Origin: an uncultured Pelagibacteraceae bacterium
GTDB lineage: Bacteria; Pseudomonadota; Alphaproteobacteria; Pelagibacterales; Pelagibacteraceae
NCBI GenBank assembly: GCA_902514945.1
Contig: CABXSO010000001.1
Location: forward strand, 21,175 to 85,174
Direction of reading: 5' to 3'
DNA: 64,000 nt
Shown: piece by piece, positions 26,012-36,478 of the stretch
How the letters are laid out: each line of letters begins with the position of its first letter
Numbering within the stretch: the stretch's first letter is position 1
Translations under genes and position numbers: made by a program
Notes under the pieces: model-generated
Database searches by the model: none
Told to the model about the DNA's origin: nothing
Seen by the model: the letters and a program-made list of their open reading frames with translations, nothing else

Positions 26012-26821
26012 TTAACCCTCTAACATTTCTCTTGCATCAAAATTTAATTGAAGTTGCTTCCACCTCTCGTACCCAGTACTAGGAACTCTTAAAGGCTGAC
26101 ACAATTTAATAGCTCTTAAGGCACTTTCTGCTAATACTTTGTAAAAACCTTGCCCTGGTTTATTCATCCTTGCGTGATCCAAAATTTCTGACTTAATTAC
26201 AGATCCATCAGGTTTAAGTTCTAGTTTTATTCTCACAAGTAAATTTTCATTATAAGGTAATCCAAGTGGAATACTCCAACAACCAAAAATTTGAGCCTTT
26301 AATGCGTCCTCCTCACTTAAGGATAAGCCCGTGTTATCAAAATTTTTATTTTGATCTTGGCTTAAATCTGGATTTTTTATTAAAGTCTCTGATTTACTCT
26401 CTTTAGACTTGTCAATCAAAGCTGCAATATTATTAGGATCAAATAACTCATCTTTTTCAAATTCTGATACTTGCTTTACTTCATTGTCAATTTTTTCAGG
26501 GTTTTGTTTGTCTTCTTTTATTTTTTCGACTTTCTTTATTTTGTCATCTGGCATTGGGACTGCATCAGGCTTTATTTTCTTAACTTTTTTAGGAGGAGCT
26601 TGTTCTGATACTAGTTTCTTCTCTTTTTCTTTTACTTTTTCAATTATTTTTTTTGCTTTGGGTGCAAATGGAATATTTGTTTTTTCAGTTATTTGAATTA
26701 ATTCTACTGAAACAATAGGAGGAAGGTCAATTGGTTTTTTTACTAAAAAAGGTAGGCTCATTGCCGTTAAAAAAATTACAAATAAATGTAAAGTAGAGGA
26801 AATTACAATACTTCTATTCAC
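26012..26821 (-). CDS. tolA: TolA-like energy transduction protein
   Basis: N-terminal TM, Lys/Glu/Pro-rich middle, C-terminal TonB/TolA-like domain; between tolR and tolB. Confidence 0.82.
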   Translation of the reverse strand: MNRSIVISSTLHLFVIFLTAMSLPFLVKKPIDLPPIVSVELIQITEKTNIPFAPKAKKIIEKVKEKEKKLVSEQAPPKKVKKIKPDAVPMPDDKIKKVEKIKEDKQNPEKIDNEVKQVSEFEKDELFDPNNIAALIDKSKESKSETLIKNPDLSQDQNKNFDNTGLSLSEEDALKAQIFGCWSIPLGLPYNENLLVRIKLELKPDGSVIKSEILDHARMNKPGQGFYKVLAESALRAIKLCQPLRVPSTGYERWKQLQLNFDAREMLEG

Positions 26822-26828
26822 AAAAAAA

Positions 26829-27245
26829 TTACCTCTCTTTGTATGGTTCGGAAATTAAAGCTACTTTTGTAAATCCTGAACCTGAAAGCAACCCCATTAT
26901 TTCAAGAACTCTGCCATAATTAATTGTTTTATCTCCTCTCACATAAATTCTTGTATCTGTACGATTTTTTGAGACTGCTAAAACTTTTGCAATGATTTTT
27001 TCATATTCAACTTTTGACTCTTGTATAAAAATTTCTCCTTTTGAATTTATGGTCAACGTTAAAGGCTCTTGTTCCTCAGGAAGAGAGTCTGCAGAACTCT
27101 CTGGTAAATCAACTTGAACTCCCACAGTCAATAAAGGTGCTGTTACCATAAAGATAATTAATAGGACCAACATAACATCTACAAATGGTGTTACATTTAT
27201 TTCACTCATTGGTTCCTTTGATGAACGATTGAACTTAAATGCCAT
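26829..27245 (-). CDS. tolR: Biopolymer transport protein TolR/ExbD
   Basis: MSEINVTPFVDVMLVLLIIFMVTAPLLTVGVQVDLPES. Confidence 0.96.
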   Translation of the reverse strand: MAFKFNRSSKEPMSEINVTPFVDVMLVLLIIFMVTAPLLTVGVQVDLPESSADSLPEEQEPLTLTINSKGEIFIQESKVEYEKIIAKVLAVSKNRTDTRIYVRGDKTINYGRVLEIMGLLSGSGFTKVALISEPYKER

Positions 27246-27246
27246 T

Positions 27247-27921
27247 CTAGATAATCGTTAAAAATCTTTTAGAAAAGTTTTCTAATTTTTGCGAATATTT
27301 TAAAGAATCGTTATTAAATTTATTGTAAGCGATTACAGCAGGGATTGCTGCTAACAAACCTAGAGCAGTAGCAAAAAGAGCTTCTGCTATCCCAGGTGCT
27401 ACAATCGCTAAGCTAGTATTTCTTGAAATAGCTATAGATTGAAAAGAATTCATAATCCCCCAAACAGTTCCAAATAATCCTATAAATGGTGCTGTTGATC
27501 CTACTGTAGCCAAAAAAGTAAATCCCTTAGTAATCTTAGACATTTGTTTTTCTATACCTGTTTCTAACATCGATGTCATTCTAGTATTTAAATCTGTTTT
27601 AGATCTTCTTTTAAGAAGATTTTGCATAGCGTCTTTAAAAATTAGAGCCATTGGATCACTAATATTTCCTGGAAGATTATTATAAAACGACTCGGCTGAT
27701 TTCGAATTCCAAAACTTGGTTTCAAATTCCTCTGTACTTTCATTTATTTTTTTAAATAATTTAAATTTTTCAATTATTACTGCCCAAGAATAGACTGAGC
27801 ATGCTATAAGAATAATTATAACTGATTTTACAATTATATCTGCTCTTATAAACAAATTCATAAGTGAAAAATCAGCATTTGAAGCAAGTCCGACTGCTTG
27901 TGAAGAAATATCAGCTTCCAT
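27247..27921 (-). CDS. tolQ: TolQ/ExbB proton channel protein
   Basis: LATVGSTAPFIGLFGTVWGIMNSFQSIA, EALFATALGLLAAIPAVIAYN. Confidence 0.96.
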   Translation of the reverse strand: MEADISSQAVGLASNADFSLMNLFIRADIIVKSVIIILIACSVYSWAVIIEKFKLFKKINESTEEFETKFWNSKSAESFYNNLPGNISDPMALIFKDAMQNLLKRRSKTDLNTRMTSMLETGIEKQMSKITKGFTFLATVGSTAPFIGLFGTVWGIMNSFQSIAISRNTSLAIVAPGIAEALFATALGLLAAIPAVIAYNKFNNDSLKYSQKLENFSKRFLTII

Positions 27922-27973
27922 AAGATCTTCTCACACTTAAATGTGTCATGAATTTGACTTTAAAAATCTAAGA

Positions 27974-28465
27974 TTAATCCTCTTTTTGGTGAGTTTCATA
28001 GTAAAAACTCGCAATTAAAATAGCATCTGCTTTATTTGAATCTTTTTTTTTTGAGAGATGTTTTGAAAAATAAGGAAATATTTCAATAGCTCTTGTCCTA
28101 CTTGCATCCTTTTGAGAATTAATTAAATTAAAATATTTTTTCCATTTAGCTGGTCTAACAAAAAACACTGGTAATTGCATTGCGGAACATATTCCTTTCA
28201 AAATCCCAAAAGATTGACCAAAATTAAACATACTGGTAACACCTTGCCCTGGCATTGCAGAAACTTGTTCTATCACAACTCTAATTTCATTGTCTTTTCT
28301 ATTAATTCTCTTAAAAAATTCGTTATAAATTTGAGCACCATTAACCTGTTTTTTATTTTTTTTCCCCTCGGTCATGATTGGCATTTCGATTACTTCAATA
28401 ATTTTTCCATTTTCAAAAAAACAAATTGAGCCTGAAATACCTGGATCAATACCAATTATAAGCAT
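27974..28465 (-). CDS. RuvC-like (phage/alphaproteobacterial type) Holliday-junction endonuclease-like protein
   Basis: MLIIGIDPGISGSICFF, VVIEQVSAMPGQGVTSMFNFGQSFGILKGI, SNKADAILIA: RNase H-fold RuvC-like residues but a non-classical sequence. Confidence 0.75.
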   Translation of the reverse strand: MLIIGIDPGISGSICFFENGKIIEVIEMPIMTEGKKNKKQVNGAQIYNEFFKRINRKDNEIRVVIEQVSAMPGQGVTSMFNFGQSFGILKGICSAMQLPVFFVRPAKWKKYFNLINSQKDASRTRAIEIFPYFSKHLSKKKDSNKADAILIASFYYETHQKED

Positions 28466-28474
28466 ATTTTGTAT

Positions 28475-29197
28475 TTAATTTAAAAATTTAACATTTGTAT
28501 AGATATTTTGTACATCATCATCTTCTTCTAATGTCTCAAAAAAATTAATCAATTCTTCTTTTTTCTCGTTTGAAATTTCAACAGCATTTAAAGGCACCCA
28601 TTCTATTCCTGTCGAAATAAAATTACTTATTTTTTTTTCTAACTCTTTTTTAACAGTATAGATATCATTTATTGAACATTGTATCTCATGAAATTGTTTA
28701 TACGATTTGCACTCATTTGCGCCGGCATCAATAGCAAGTTCTAATATATCTTCATCTGAAATTTCATTTTTGTCGATTTTAACTACTCCTAATTGATTAA
28801 AATTATGAGATGCTGAGCCTTGAGTTCCAAGGCTTCCCCCTGATTTTTGAAAAATTGTTCTTATATTTGAAGCAGTTCTATTCTTGTTATCAGTTAAAGT
28901 TTCAACTATCACAGCTACTTTTTCAGGTCCAAAGCCTTCATATCTCAAGTTTTCAAAATTCGACTGATTACTCATTGAGGACTTATCGATAGCTCTAGCT
29001 ATATTATCTTTAGGCATATTTGCTGACCTTGCTGCTTGGATAGCAGAACGTAGTCTTGGGTTCATAGCTGGGTCTTTATCTCCAAGCTTTGCAGCAACAG
29101 TAATTTCTTTGGATAGTTTTGAAAATATTTTTGATCTTTCTTTGTCAGCTTTACCTTTTTTATGTTTTATACCTGCCCAATGAGAATGTCCTGCCAT
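28475..29197 (-). CDS. yebC: YebC/PmpR family protein
   Basis: MAGHSHWAGIKHKKGKADKERSKIFSKLSKEITVAAKLG. Confidence 0.97.
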   Translation of the reverse strand: MAGHSHWAGIKHKKGKADKERSKIFSKLSKEITVAAKLGDKDPAMNPRLRSAIQAARSANMPKDNIARAIDKSSMSNQSNFENLRYEGFGPEKVAVIVETLTDNKNRTASNIRTIFQKSGGSLGTQGSASHNFNQLGVVKIDKNEISDEDILELAIDAGANECKSYKQFHEIQCSINDIYTVKKELEKKISNFISTGIEWVPLNAVEISNEKKEELINFFETLEEDDDVQNIYTNVKFLN

Positions 29198-29202
29198 AAA
29201 AA

Positions 29203-30006
29203 TTAAGTATTTTTTAAAAGACCTCCAAATATATAACTTTCTATACTATCTGCTAAGCCAGTTTCTAAATTACAATTTACTATAACTCCACTCAAAGAAG
29301 CTTCTCCAACAGCTGGAAAATGTTTAATTGAATTTTTTTTCATAAATCTACTTAAAGAATTATCTTTATCCATGCCTATAACTGAATCATAATCTCCACA
29401 CATGCCTGCGTCTGTTTGGTAAGCAGTACCATTTTTTAAAACTCTTGCGTCATTAGTGGGTATATGTGTGTGAGTTCCAATAACAAGCGTTGCTTTTCCA
29501 TCAAAATAATGACCAATAGCATTTTTTTCACTTGTTATTTCTCCATGAAAGTCAACAATTAAAAAATCATAATCCTTTTTCAAATCATATTTTTCTAAAA
29601 ATTCTTTTGATATTTTAAAAACATCATCACACTTCTTCATAAAAACATTTCCCATTAAATTTAAAACACCCACCCTGTAATTATTTTTTGTTTCATAAAC
29701 CTCAAATCCTCTACCTGGAGCAGGTTCAAATAAATTTTTTGGCCTTAGTAATCTGCTCTCCTTATCAATAAAATTCATAATGTCTTTTTGATCCCATATA
29801 TGATTTCCAGTTGTAATAACATTAACGCCATTTTCAAAAAAATCTGTACAGATTTCTTTAGTCAAACCAACGCCAGTGTCATCAGCATTCTCACCATTAA
29901 TAATTACAAAATCGATATTATTTTTTTTAATCTGGCCTAATAAATCATTAGTTATTTTTCTACAACCAGATAATCCAACAACATCACCTAAAAATAAAAT
30001 TTTCAT
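29203..30006 (-). CDS. YmdB family metallophosphoesterase
   Basis: MKILFLGDVVGLSGCRKI, INGENADDTGVGLT, VITTGNHIWDQ, VIGTHTHIPTNDARVLKNGTAYQTDAGMCGDYDSVIGM. Confidence 0.93.
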   Translation of the reverse strand: MKILFLGDVVGLSGCRKITNDLLGQIKKNNIDFVIINGENADDTGVGLTKEICTDFFENGVNVITTGNHIWDQKDIMNFIDKESRLLRPKNLFEPAPGRGFEVYETKNNYRVGVLNLMGNVFMKKCDDVFKISKEFLEKYDLKKDYDFLIVDFHGEITSEKNAIGHYFDGKATLVIGTHTHIPTNDARVLKNGTAYQTDAGMCGDYDSVIGMDKDNSLSRFMKKNSIKHFPAVGEASLSGVIVNCNLETGLADSIESYIFGGLLKNT

Positions 30007-30013
30007 AAAAAGA

Positions 30014-30547
30014 TTATTTGTTTGTTATAATAAAATCTAATTTAATATCATAATTATTAGTTGGTATTTTTTTTACTTTCTGAAAAGAGTAAGCAAATCC
30101 AATCGTTATGACCTTTTTTCGTTTTCTTATTTTCTCAATATACCTATCGTAAAACCCTCCACCATAACCAATCCTATTGAAATTTTTATCAAAAGCTACA
30201 AGAGGCACTAACAGAATATCTGGAAATTTAACATTTTCAGAAATTGGTTCTGGTATTCCAAATTTATTTATAGCTAATGGATGATTTGTTGACCATTGAT
30301 AAAAGTTCATTTGTGATTTTTTCGTTATTTTTGGTAACGTTACAATAAATTTTTTTTTTTCAAATTTTTCCAAAATTTTGAGAATATCTATTTCATAGTT
30401 ATATGCGTAATAGCCACCAATTATTTTTCCTGAAACTTTATTTTTTTTTAAAATGTTTAAAATTAAATTAAAATTAAAAATAAATTTTTTTATCTTTTTT
30501 TGTTTTCTTATCTTTAGGATTTTTTTTCTAATTTGAGATTTATTCAC
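30014..30547 (-). CDS. 5-formyltetrahydrofolate cyclo-ligase family protein
   Basis: LLVPLVAFDKNFNRIGYGGGFYDRYIEKIR signature. Confidence 0.92.
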   Translation of the reverse strand: MNKSQIRKKILKIRKQKKIKKFIFNFNLILNILKKNKVSGKIIGGYYAYNYEIDILKILEKFEKKKFIVTLPKITKKSQMNFYQWSTNHPLAINKFGIPEPISENVKFPDILLVPLVAFDKNFNRIGYGGGFYDRYIEKIRKRKKVITIGFAYSFQKVKKIPTNNYDIKLDFIITNK

Positions 30548-30556
30548 AAAATTTTA

Positions 30557-31000
30557 TTAAGATATTTTATCTATATTTGCTTTTTCAACAAAATTTGAAA
30601 TCTCATTAGTAGCAGCGTCAATTAACTTTTCATAATGTTTTTGATTCTGCTCTATTTCGTCTTTTAATTCTATATGATTTTTATTTAGATTTTTAATTTC
30701 CTCCTCTTTTCTGTCTTTGTATTCATAAACTAATGATTTTAACTCTCTAAATTTATTTGAAAGTTCTTTTAATTCTGTCTTTTTCTGCTCAACTTTTTTC
30801 TTAGTTTCGTAGTATTCATCCATTACTTTTACTGCAGTAACCAGTAAAAGTTTATTTTCTCCAATATTTCCTAGGTCATTTTTTAAATCATTAAACTTTT
30901 GATTAATTTGTATTAATAAATTTTCAAGATGTTCTTCTTGTCCATCATCACACGATAACAAAAACTCTTTACCATTGAATTTTATAGTTACATTTGCCAT
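30557..31000 (-). CDS. zapA: Cell division protein ZapA
   Basis: VTIKFNGKEFLLSCDDGQEEHLENLLIQINQKFNDLK; between the formyl-THF cyclo-ligase gene and a coiled-coil gene. Confidence 0.82.
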   Translation of the reverse strand: MANVTIKFNGKEFLLSCDDGQEEHLENLLIQINQKFNDLKNDLGNIGENKLLLVTAVKVMDEYYETKKKVEQKKTELKELSNKFRELKSLVYEYKDRKEEEIKNLNKNHIELKDEIEQNQKHYEKLIDAATNEISNFVEKANIDKIS

Positions 31001-31311
31001 TTATCGATTTCATCCATTAACGTATTTGTTTCTTGATTTAATTCATCTATTTTTTCCGAAAATTCTAATCTTTTTTTTTCCTCAATTTTTTCTTTATTTT
31101 GTAAATCTTCTAGCTTTCTTGATAAATTATCATGCTCATCAACCAAAGTTTTATATTTTTTCTCGATTTCAGATTTTTCAATTTCTAATTGATTTTTTTG
31201 TTCTCCAATAATTTCAATATTTTTTTTTATATCTGGATTTTCTAGGTTTAAATTTTTTAGTTTAGTCAAAGCCAAATTAAGCTTTTTTTCTTTTTCAAGA
31301 ATAGAATTCAT
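30988..31311 (-). CDS. Small coiled-coil protein (DUF4164-like position upstream of zapA)
   Basis: Entirely Lys/Glu/Leu-rich heptad-like ORF, 13-bp overlap with zapA, divergent from tkt. Confidence 0.7.
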   Translation of the reverse strand: MNSILEKEKKLNLALTKLKNLNLENPDIKKNIEIIGEQKNQLEIEKSEIEKKYKTLVDEHDNLSRKLEDLQNKEKIEEKKRLEFSEKIDELNQETNTLMDEIDKWQM

Positions 31312-31364
31312 ATATATATGTTTATATTATTAAATAGAATCTTCTAAGTCTAGACAGGATAATT

Positions 31365-33296
31365 TTGAACAATTTATATAAAGAATTAGCTAATTGTATA
31401 AGATTTCTCTCAATTGATGCTGTTCAAAAAGCAAACTCGGGACACCCTGGAATGCCAATGGGTATGGCCGATGTTGCTACAGTACTTTTTAGAGATTTTT
31501 TGAAATTTAATCCAAAAAATCCTAGCTGGATTAATAGAGATAGATTTATTCTTTCAGCTGGCCATGGATCGATGCTACTTTACTCTCTTCTTTATTTGAC
31601 TGGTTACAAGAGTGTTTCTTTAACTGATATTAAAAATTTTAGACAATTAAATTCCATATGTGCTGGACATCCTGAATATTATCCTAATACAGGGATTGAA
31701 ACCACTACAGGTCCATTAGGACAAGGAATCTCTAATGCAGTTGGGTTTGCAATATCAGAGGAAATTTTAAAAAAACAATTAGGTAAAAAAAAAATTAATC
31801 ATAAAACTTATGTTCTTGCTGGGGATGGATGTTTAATGGAGGGTATTAGTCACGAGGCATTGAGCTTAGCTGGACATTTAAAATTAAAAAATCTTATTTT
31901 GTTATTCGATAATAATTCTATCTCAATCGATGGTCCCACTAACCTGGCTGTTTCAGATGATCACGAAAAAAGATTTAAGAGCTACGGTTGGGATTACCTG
32001 AAAATAAACGGTCATAATTTCAAAGAAATAACTAAAGCACTAAAAAAAGCACAAAAATCAAAAAAACCTATTGCAATTTCATGTAAAACTACAATCGGTT
32101 ATGGATCTCCAAACAAAGCGGGTAAATCTTCATCACACGGAAGTCCATTAGGTGACGAAGAAATAAAACTTGTTAGGAAAAAACTAAAATGGAAATATGA
32201 GCCTTTTAAGATTCCAGCTGAATTATTAAGTGAATGGAGAAAAATTGGGGAAAGTGCCTCACAAAAGGCTCAGAAAAATAAAGTAAACTTTTCAAATTTT
32301 AAATATTTTAATTCATTAAAAAAATTAATTGAAAAAGCAAAAATTGAGTATTATAAAAATACGAAACCGATTGCCACAAGAAAATCATCTGAAATATTTT
32401 TAAACGTTGTTGCAAAATTTCCTTATTTAATCGGAGGCTCAGCTGATTTAGCTGGTTCGAATAATACTAAGACTAAAGATCATAAAATAATCAAACCAGG
32501 AAATTTTTCAGGAAATTATATTCATTATGGGGTTAGAGAGCATGCGATGTGTGGAATAATGAATGGAATAGCCTTGCACAGTGGTCTTATTCCTTATGGT
32601 GGAACATTTTTAATATTTAGTGATTATTGCAAACCATCAATCAGATTAGCTGCTATGATGAAACAGAGAGTTATATATGTATTTACACATGACTCTATTG
32701 GCTTAGGTGAGGACGGCCCAACTCATCAGCCAATTGAACAATTAACAAGTTTGAGATCAATTCCAAACTTAAATGTTTTTAGACCTTCAGATACGATTGA
32801 AACTTTTGAGTGTTGGCAACTAGCTCTTGAAAGTAAAAATACCCCAAGCGTAATTTCACTAACTAGACAAGGAGTGAGTCCTGTTAGACTAAAAAATACG
32901 CTCAAAAATGAGTCGTCTTTTGGTGCTTATGAAGTTTTGAGAACTGGAAATAATATAAGTGTAACAATTTTAGCTACAGGGTCTGAAACGAGTTTAGCAA
33001 ATGATGTGGGTCATAAATTAGCCACAGATGGTATTTATTCCAAAATAATATCAATGCCTTGTCAAAAAATATTTGATAGTCAAAATAGAAAATATAAGGA
33101 CAAAATATTAGGCGAAACTGAACTGATTGTATCTATTGAAGCCTCTGAAACGAATTATTGGAGAAAATATACGGGTACAAATGGGTTAAATTTTGGAATT
33201 AATGATTTTGGGAAAAGCGCCCCGTATAAAAAAATTTATGATCACTTTAAATTAAATTCTGAAAACATAGTAAAGAGAATTAAAGAAAAATTATGA
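31365..33296 (+). CDS. tkt: Transketolase
   Basis: [64 protein letters not shown]. Confidence 0.98.
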   Translation: MNNLYKELANCIRFLSIDAVQKANSGHPGMPMGMADVATVLFRDFLKFNPKNPSWINRDRFILSAGHGSMLLYSLLYLTGYKSVSLTDIKNFRQLNSICAGHPEYYPNTGIETTTGPLGQGISNAVGFAISEEILKKQLGKKKINHKTYVLAGDGCLMEGISHEALSLAGHLKLKNLILLFDNNSISIDGPTNLAVSDDHEKRFKSYGWDYLKINGHNFKEITKALKKAQKSKKPIAISCKTTIGYGSPNKAGKSSSHGSPLGDEEIKLVRKKLKWKYEPFKIPAELLSEWRKIGESASQKAQKNKVNFSNFKYFNSLKKLIEKAKIEYYKNTKPIATRKSSEIFLNVVAKFPYLIGGSADLAGSNNTKTKDHKIIKPGNFSGNYIHYGVREHAMCGIMNGIALHSGLIPYGGTFLIFSDYCKPSIRLAAMMKQRVIYVFTHDSIGLGEDGPTHQPIEQLTSLRSIPNLNVFRPSDTIETFECWQLALESKNTPSVISLTRQGVSPVRLKNTLKNESSFGAYEVLRTGNNISVTILATGSETSLANDVGHKLATDGIYSKIISMPCQKIFDSQNRKYKDKILGETELIVSIEASETNYWRKYTGTNGLNFGINDFGKSAPYKKIYDHFKLNSENIVKRIKEKL

Positions 33297-34291
33297 AAAT
33301 AAAAATTGGTATCAATGGAATGGGGAGAATAGGAAGAATGATTCTTCGTTCAATTTTTGAAGGTAACAAGGAAATAGAAATTAAGCATATTAATAATAGA
33401 ACTAATTCTGAGGTTTGCGCAAATCTTCTGAAATATGACTCAATCCATGGAAAATTTAATGCTGATATAAGCTTTGATGAAAAAAATCTTATTGTAAATA
33501 AAAACAAAATTTCTTTTGGTCAAGAAACTGATTTAAATAAAATTGATTGGAAAAAATATGGTGTTGATTATGTTTTCGAGTGTACTGGAAAATTTAATTC
33601 TAAAGACAAATTGCAGCCACATCTAAATAATGGAGGGAAAAAAGTAATTGTTTCAGCTCCATGTAAAAATGCAGATAAAACTATTGTTTATGGTGTAAAT
33701 GAGACTGAATTAAAGAAAGAAGATAAAATTATTTCTGCTGCATCTTGCACAACAAATTGTCTAGCAACGGTTGCTAATATTTTAAATGAAAATTTTGTTA
33801 TTGAAAAAGGTTTTATGACAACCATTCATGCATATACAAGTGATCAAAAAATTTTGGATAATTCTCATAAAGATCCTAGAAGGGCTAGATCTGCCAGTCA
33901 ATCAATTGTACCAACTTCTACAGGTGCATCAAAAGCTATAGGTGAAATTATTCCCTCTCTTAAGGGAAAATTAGAAGGTGTAGCAATGAGAGTGCCCACC
34001 CCAAATGTTTCATTGGTTGAACTTGTTTTTTGCGCAAAAAAAGATTTGAGTGTTGAAAAAATAAATTCAGCATTTGAGAATTTTAGTAAAAAAAATAAAG
34101 TTCTAGAAATAACAAGAGAGAAGCTTGTTTCTATTGATTTTAATCATAACCCTGCTTCGTCAATTATTGATGCAAGTTTAACAAACACAGTTGGTATGAA
34201 TATGGGAAAAATTTCTGCATGGTATGATAATGAATGGGGTTTTTCAAATAGGATGTGCGATATAGCTGAATATCTTCATAAAATTTCTTAA
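33293..34291 (+). CDS. gap: Glyceraldehyde-3-phosphate dehydrogenase, type I
   Basis: [45 protein letters not shown]. Confidence 0.98.
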   Translation: MKIKIGINGMGRIGRMILRSIFEGNKEIEIKHINNRTNSEVCANLLKYDSIHGKFNADISFDEKNLIVNKNKISFGQETDLNKIDWKKYGVDYVFECTGKFNSKDKLQPHLNNGGKKVIVSAPCKNADKTIVYGVNETELKKEDKIISAASCTTNCLATVANILNENFVIEKGFMTTIHAYTSDQKILDNSHKDPRRARSASQSIVPTSTGASKAIGEIIPSLKGKLEGVAMRVPTPNVSLVELVFCAKKDLSVEKINSAFENFSKKNKVLEITREKLVSIDFNHNPASSIIDASLTNTVGMNMGKISAWYDNEWGFSNRMCDIAEYLHKIS

Positions 34292-35469
34292 TGAATAGTA
34301 TAAAAAATCAAGGAAATCTTAAGAAAAAAAAAATTTTATTAAGATTGGATTTAAATGTTCCATTAAAAAATGGATCAATTGCCGATGAAACAAGAATAGT
34401 TAAAATTATCCCAATCATAGATTTTTTAATTAAAGAACAATCAAAAATTATAATAATCTCTCATGTTGGACGACCAAAAGGTAAGGTAGACCCTGATCTG
34501 TCACTTAAACCGATATGTGATAATTTAGAAAAAAAGATTAAAAAGAAAATTAGATTAGTTCAAAAAGATATATTTACATTAAAAAAAGAGGATTTGTTTA
34601 AAAATCCAAACGATGAAATAATTTTTTTAGAGAATATTAGATTTTATGAAGAGGAAGAAAAAAATGATACTAATTTTGCACAACATTTAGCCAAACTTGC
34701 TGATTTGTATGTGAATGATGCCTTTTCTTGTTCTCATAGAGCCCACGCATCTTTAAGTAAAATTACTAAATTTCTTCCTTCTTTTGCTGGATTGCAATTG
34801 GAAACAGAAATTAGTGCTTTAAAAAAAGTTACTACAGAGATCAAAAAACCGATCACTTGTATTATTGGAGGATCAAAAATTTCAACAAAAATTGGAATAA
34901 TCAAAAATTTAATATCTAAATTTGATAACATTATCATTGTTGGTGGAATGGCTAATAATATTATCGAATACAAAGGAAACCAAATAGGTAAATCAATTAA
35001 AGAAGAAAATTGTGATGTAATGATTAAAGAAATTTTTGAGACTTTAAAAAATCATTCTTGTAAAGTTACTTTCCCAGAGGATGTTTTAATTGGAAAAAAT
35101 TTAGATGATGAACCTCAAATCAAAGAATTAAATAATATTAAAGATGATGATTTAATTCTAGATATTGGTCCTAAGACATTAGATAAGATAAAAAGTATTA
35201 TTAGGAATAGTGAAACAGTTCTTTGGAATGGACCAGCTGGTTATTTTGAAAATCCAAATTTTGCTAATGGCAGTTACGAAATTGCTAAAGCTATCACAAA
35301 AAAAAATAAGGATAACTCGATTTACTCAGTTGTAGGAGGTGGAGATACAATAGCTCTGATTAATAAAATAAAAGTAGTAGAAAATTTTAATTTTGTTTCA
35401 ACTGCTGGTGGAGCATTTTTAGAATACCTTGAAGGAAAAGAGTTACCTGGTATAAAAGCCTTAAACTAA
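34291..35469 (+). CDS. pgk: Phosphoglycerate kinase
   Basis: LLRLDLNVPLKNG, SHVGRPKG, VWNGPAGYFE-type motif, VVGGGDTIA. Confidence 0.98.
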   Translation: MNSIKNQGNLKKKKILLRLDLNVPLKNGSIADETRIVKIIPIIDFLIKEQSKIIIISHVGRPKGKVDPDLSLKPICDNLEKKIKKKIRLVQKDIFTLKKEDLFKNPNDEIIFLENIRFYEEEEKNDTNFAQHLAKLADLYVNDAFSCSHRAHASLSKITKFLPSFAGLQLETEISALKKVTTEIKKPITCIIGGSKISTKIGIIKNLISKFDNIIIVGGMANNIIEYKGNQIGKSIKEENCDVMIKEIFETLKNHSCKVTFPEDVLIGKNLDDEPQIKELNNIKDDDLILDIGPKTLDKIKSIIRNSETVLWNGPAGYFENPNFANGSYEIAKAITKKNKDNSIYSVVGGGDTIALINKIKVVENFNFVSTAGGAFLEYLEGKELPGIKALN

Positions 35470-35470
35470 T

Positions 35471-36478
35471 ATGTCTGAATTAAATAGTATAGTACTTAAA
35501 ATACTTAATAATGGAAAAGGTATCCTTGCAGCTGATGAAAGTACTGCAACAATGGCTAAAAGATTAGAGTCAGTAAAAGTTCAATCGACGACTGAAAACC
35601 GTTTGTTGTTTAGAGAAACATTATTTAGTGCTTCTAGTATGACTGAATATATCGGAGGAGTAATTTTGTACGACGAGACAATAAAACAAGTAACGTCAAA
35701 AAAAAATAAAATCCCAGAATTAATTTCAGAAATGGGTAGTACTCCGGGTATAAAAGTTGATACAGGAGCAAAAGTTTTAGCTGGTTCACCAAATGAAAAA
35801 ATTACAGAAGGTTTAGATGGATTAAGGGAAAGATTAAAAGAGTATTATAACTTAGGAGCAAAGTTTACAAAATGGAGAGGTGTATACAATATATCTAAGG
35901 AATTTCCAAGTAATCTATCAATACAATCCAATGCGCACGCATTGGCCAGATATTCTGCATTAGTTCAAGAATGTAATATGGTACCAATAGTTGAACCTGA
36001 AGTATTAATGGATGGAGAACATTCAGCAAAGGAATGCTTCATCAAAACTTGTGAGGTAATTAAAAGATGTTTTGAGGAACTAATCTTACATAAAGTTGAT
36101 TTAAGTGGAGTCATATTAAAGCCAAATATGATTTTAGCTGGAAATAAATGTAAAGATAAAATATCAAATGAGGAAGTTGCAAAATTAACTCTTGAATGTT
36201 TAAAAGACTCAGTTCCATCAGAAGTACCTGGAATAGCATTTTTATCTGGCGGTCAATCAGAAATTGAGGCTACAGAAAATCTAAATTTAATAAACAAATA
36301 TAATGATACCAACTTTATAATGAGCTACTCTTTTGGTCGTGCTCTACAACAAAGCGCATTAAAATTTTGGTCTCAAGATACAAGGAATATGGAAGGAACT
36401 CAAAAAGTTTTTAATCAAAGAGCAAAAATGAATACTTTAGCTGCTCAGGGTAAATGGTCTAAAGAACTTGAGAATTAA
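35471..36478 (+). CDS. Fructose-bisphosphate aldolase class I
   Basis: NGKGILAADESTATMAKRLESV, KFTKWRGVYNI, GVILKPNMILAG, IAFLSGGQSEIEATENLN. Confidence 0.96.
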   Translation: MSELNSIVLKILNNGKGILAADESTATMAKRLESVKVQSTTENRLLFRETLFSASSMTEYIGGVILYDETIKQVTSKKNKIPELISEMGSTPGIKVDTGAKVLAGSPNEKITEGLDGLRERLKEYYNLGAKFTKWRGVYNISKEFPSNLSIQSNAHALARYSALVQECNMVPIVEPEVLMDGEHSAKECFIKTCEVIKRCFEELILHKVDLSGVILKPNMILAGNKCKDKISNEEVAKLTLECLKDSVPSEVPGIAFLSGGQSEIEATENLNLINKYNDTNFIMSYSFGRALQQSALKFWSQDTRNMEGTQKVFNQRAKMNTLAAQGKWSKELEN

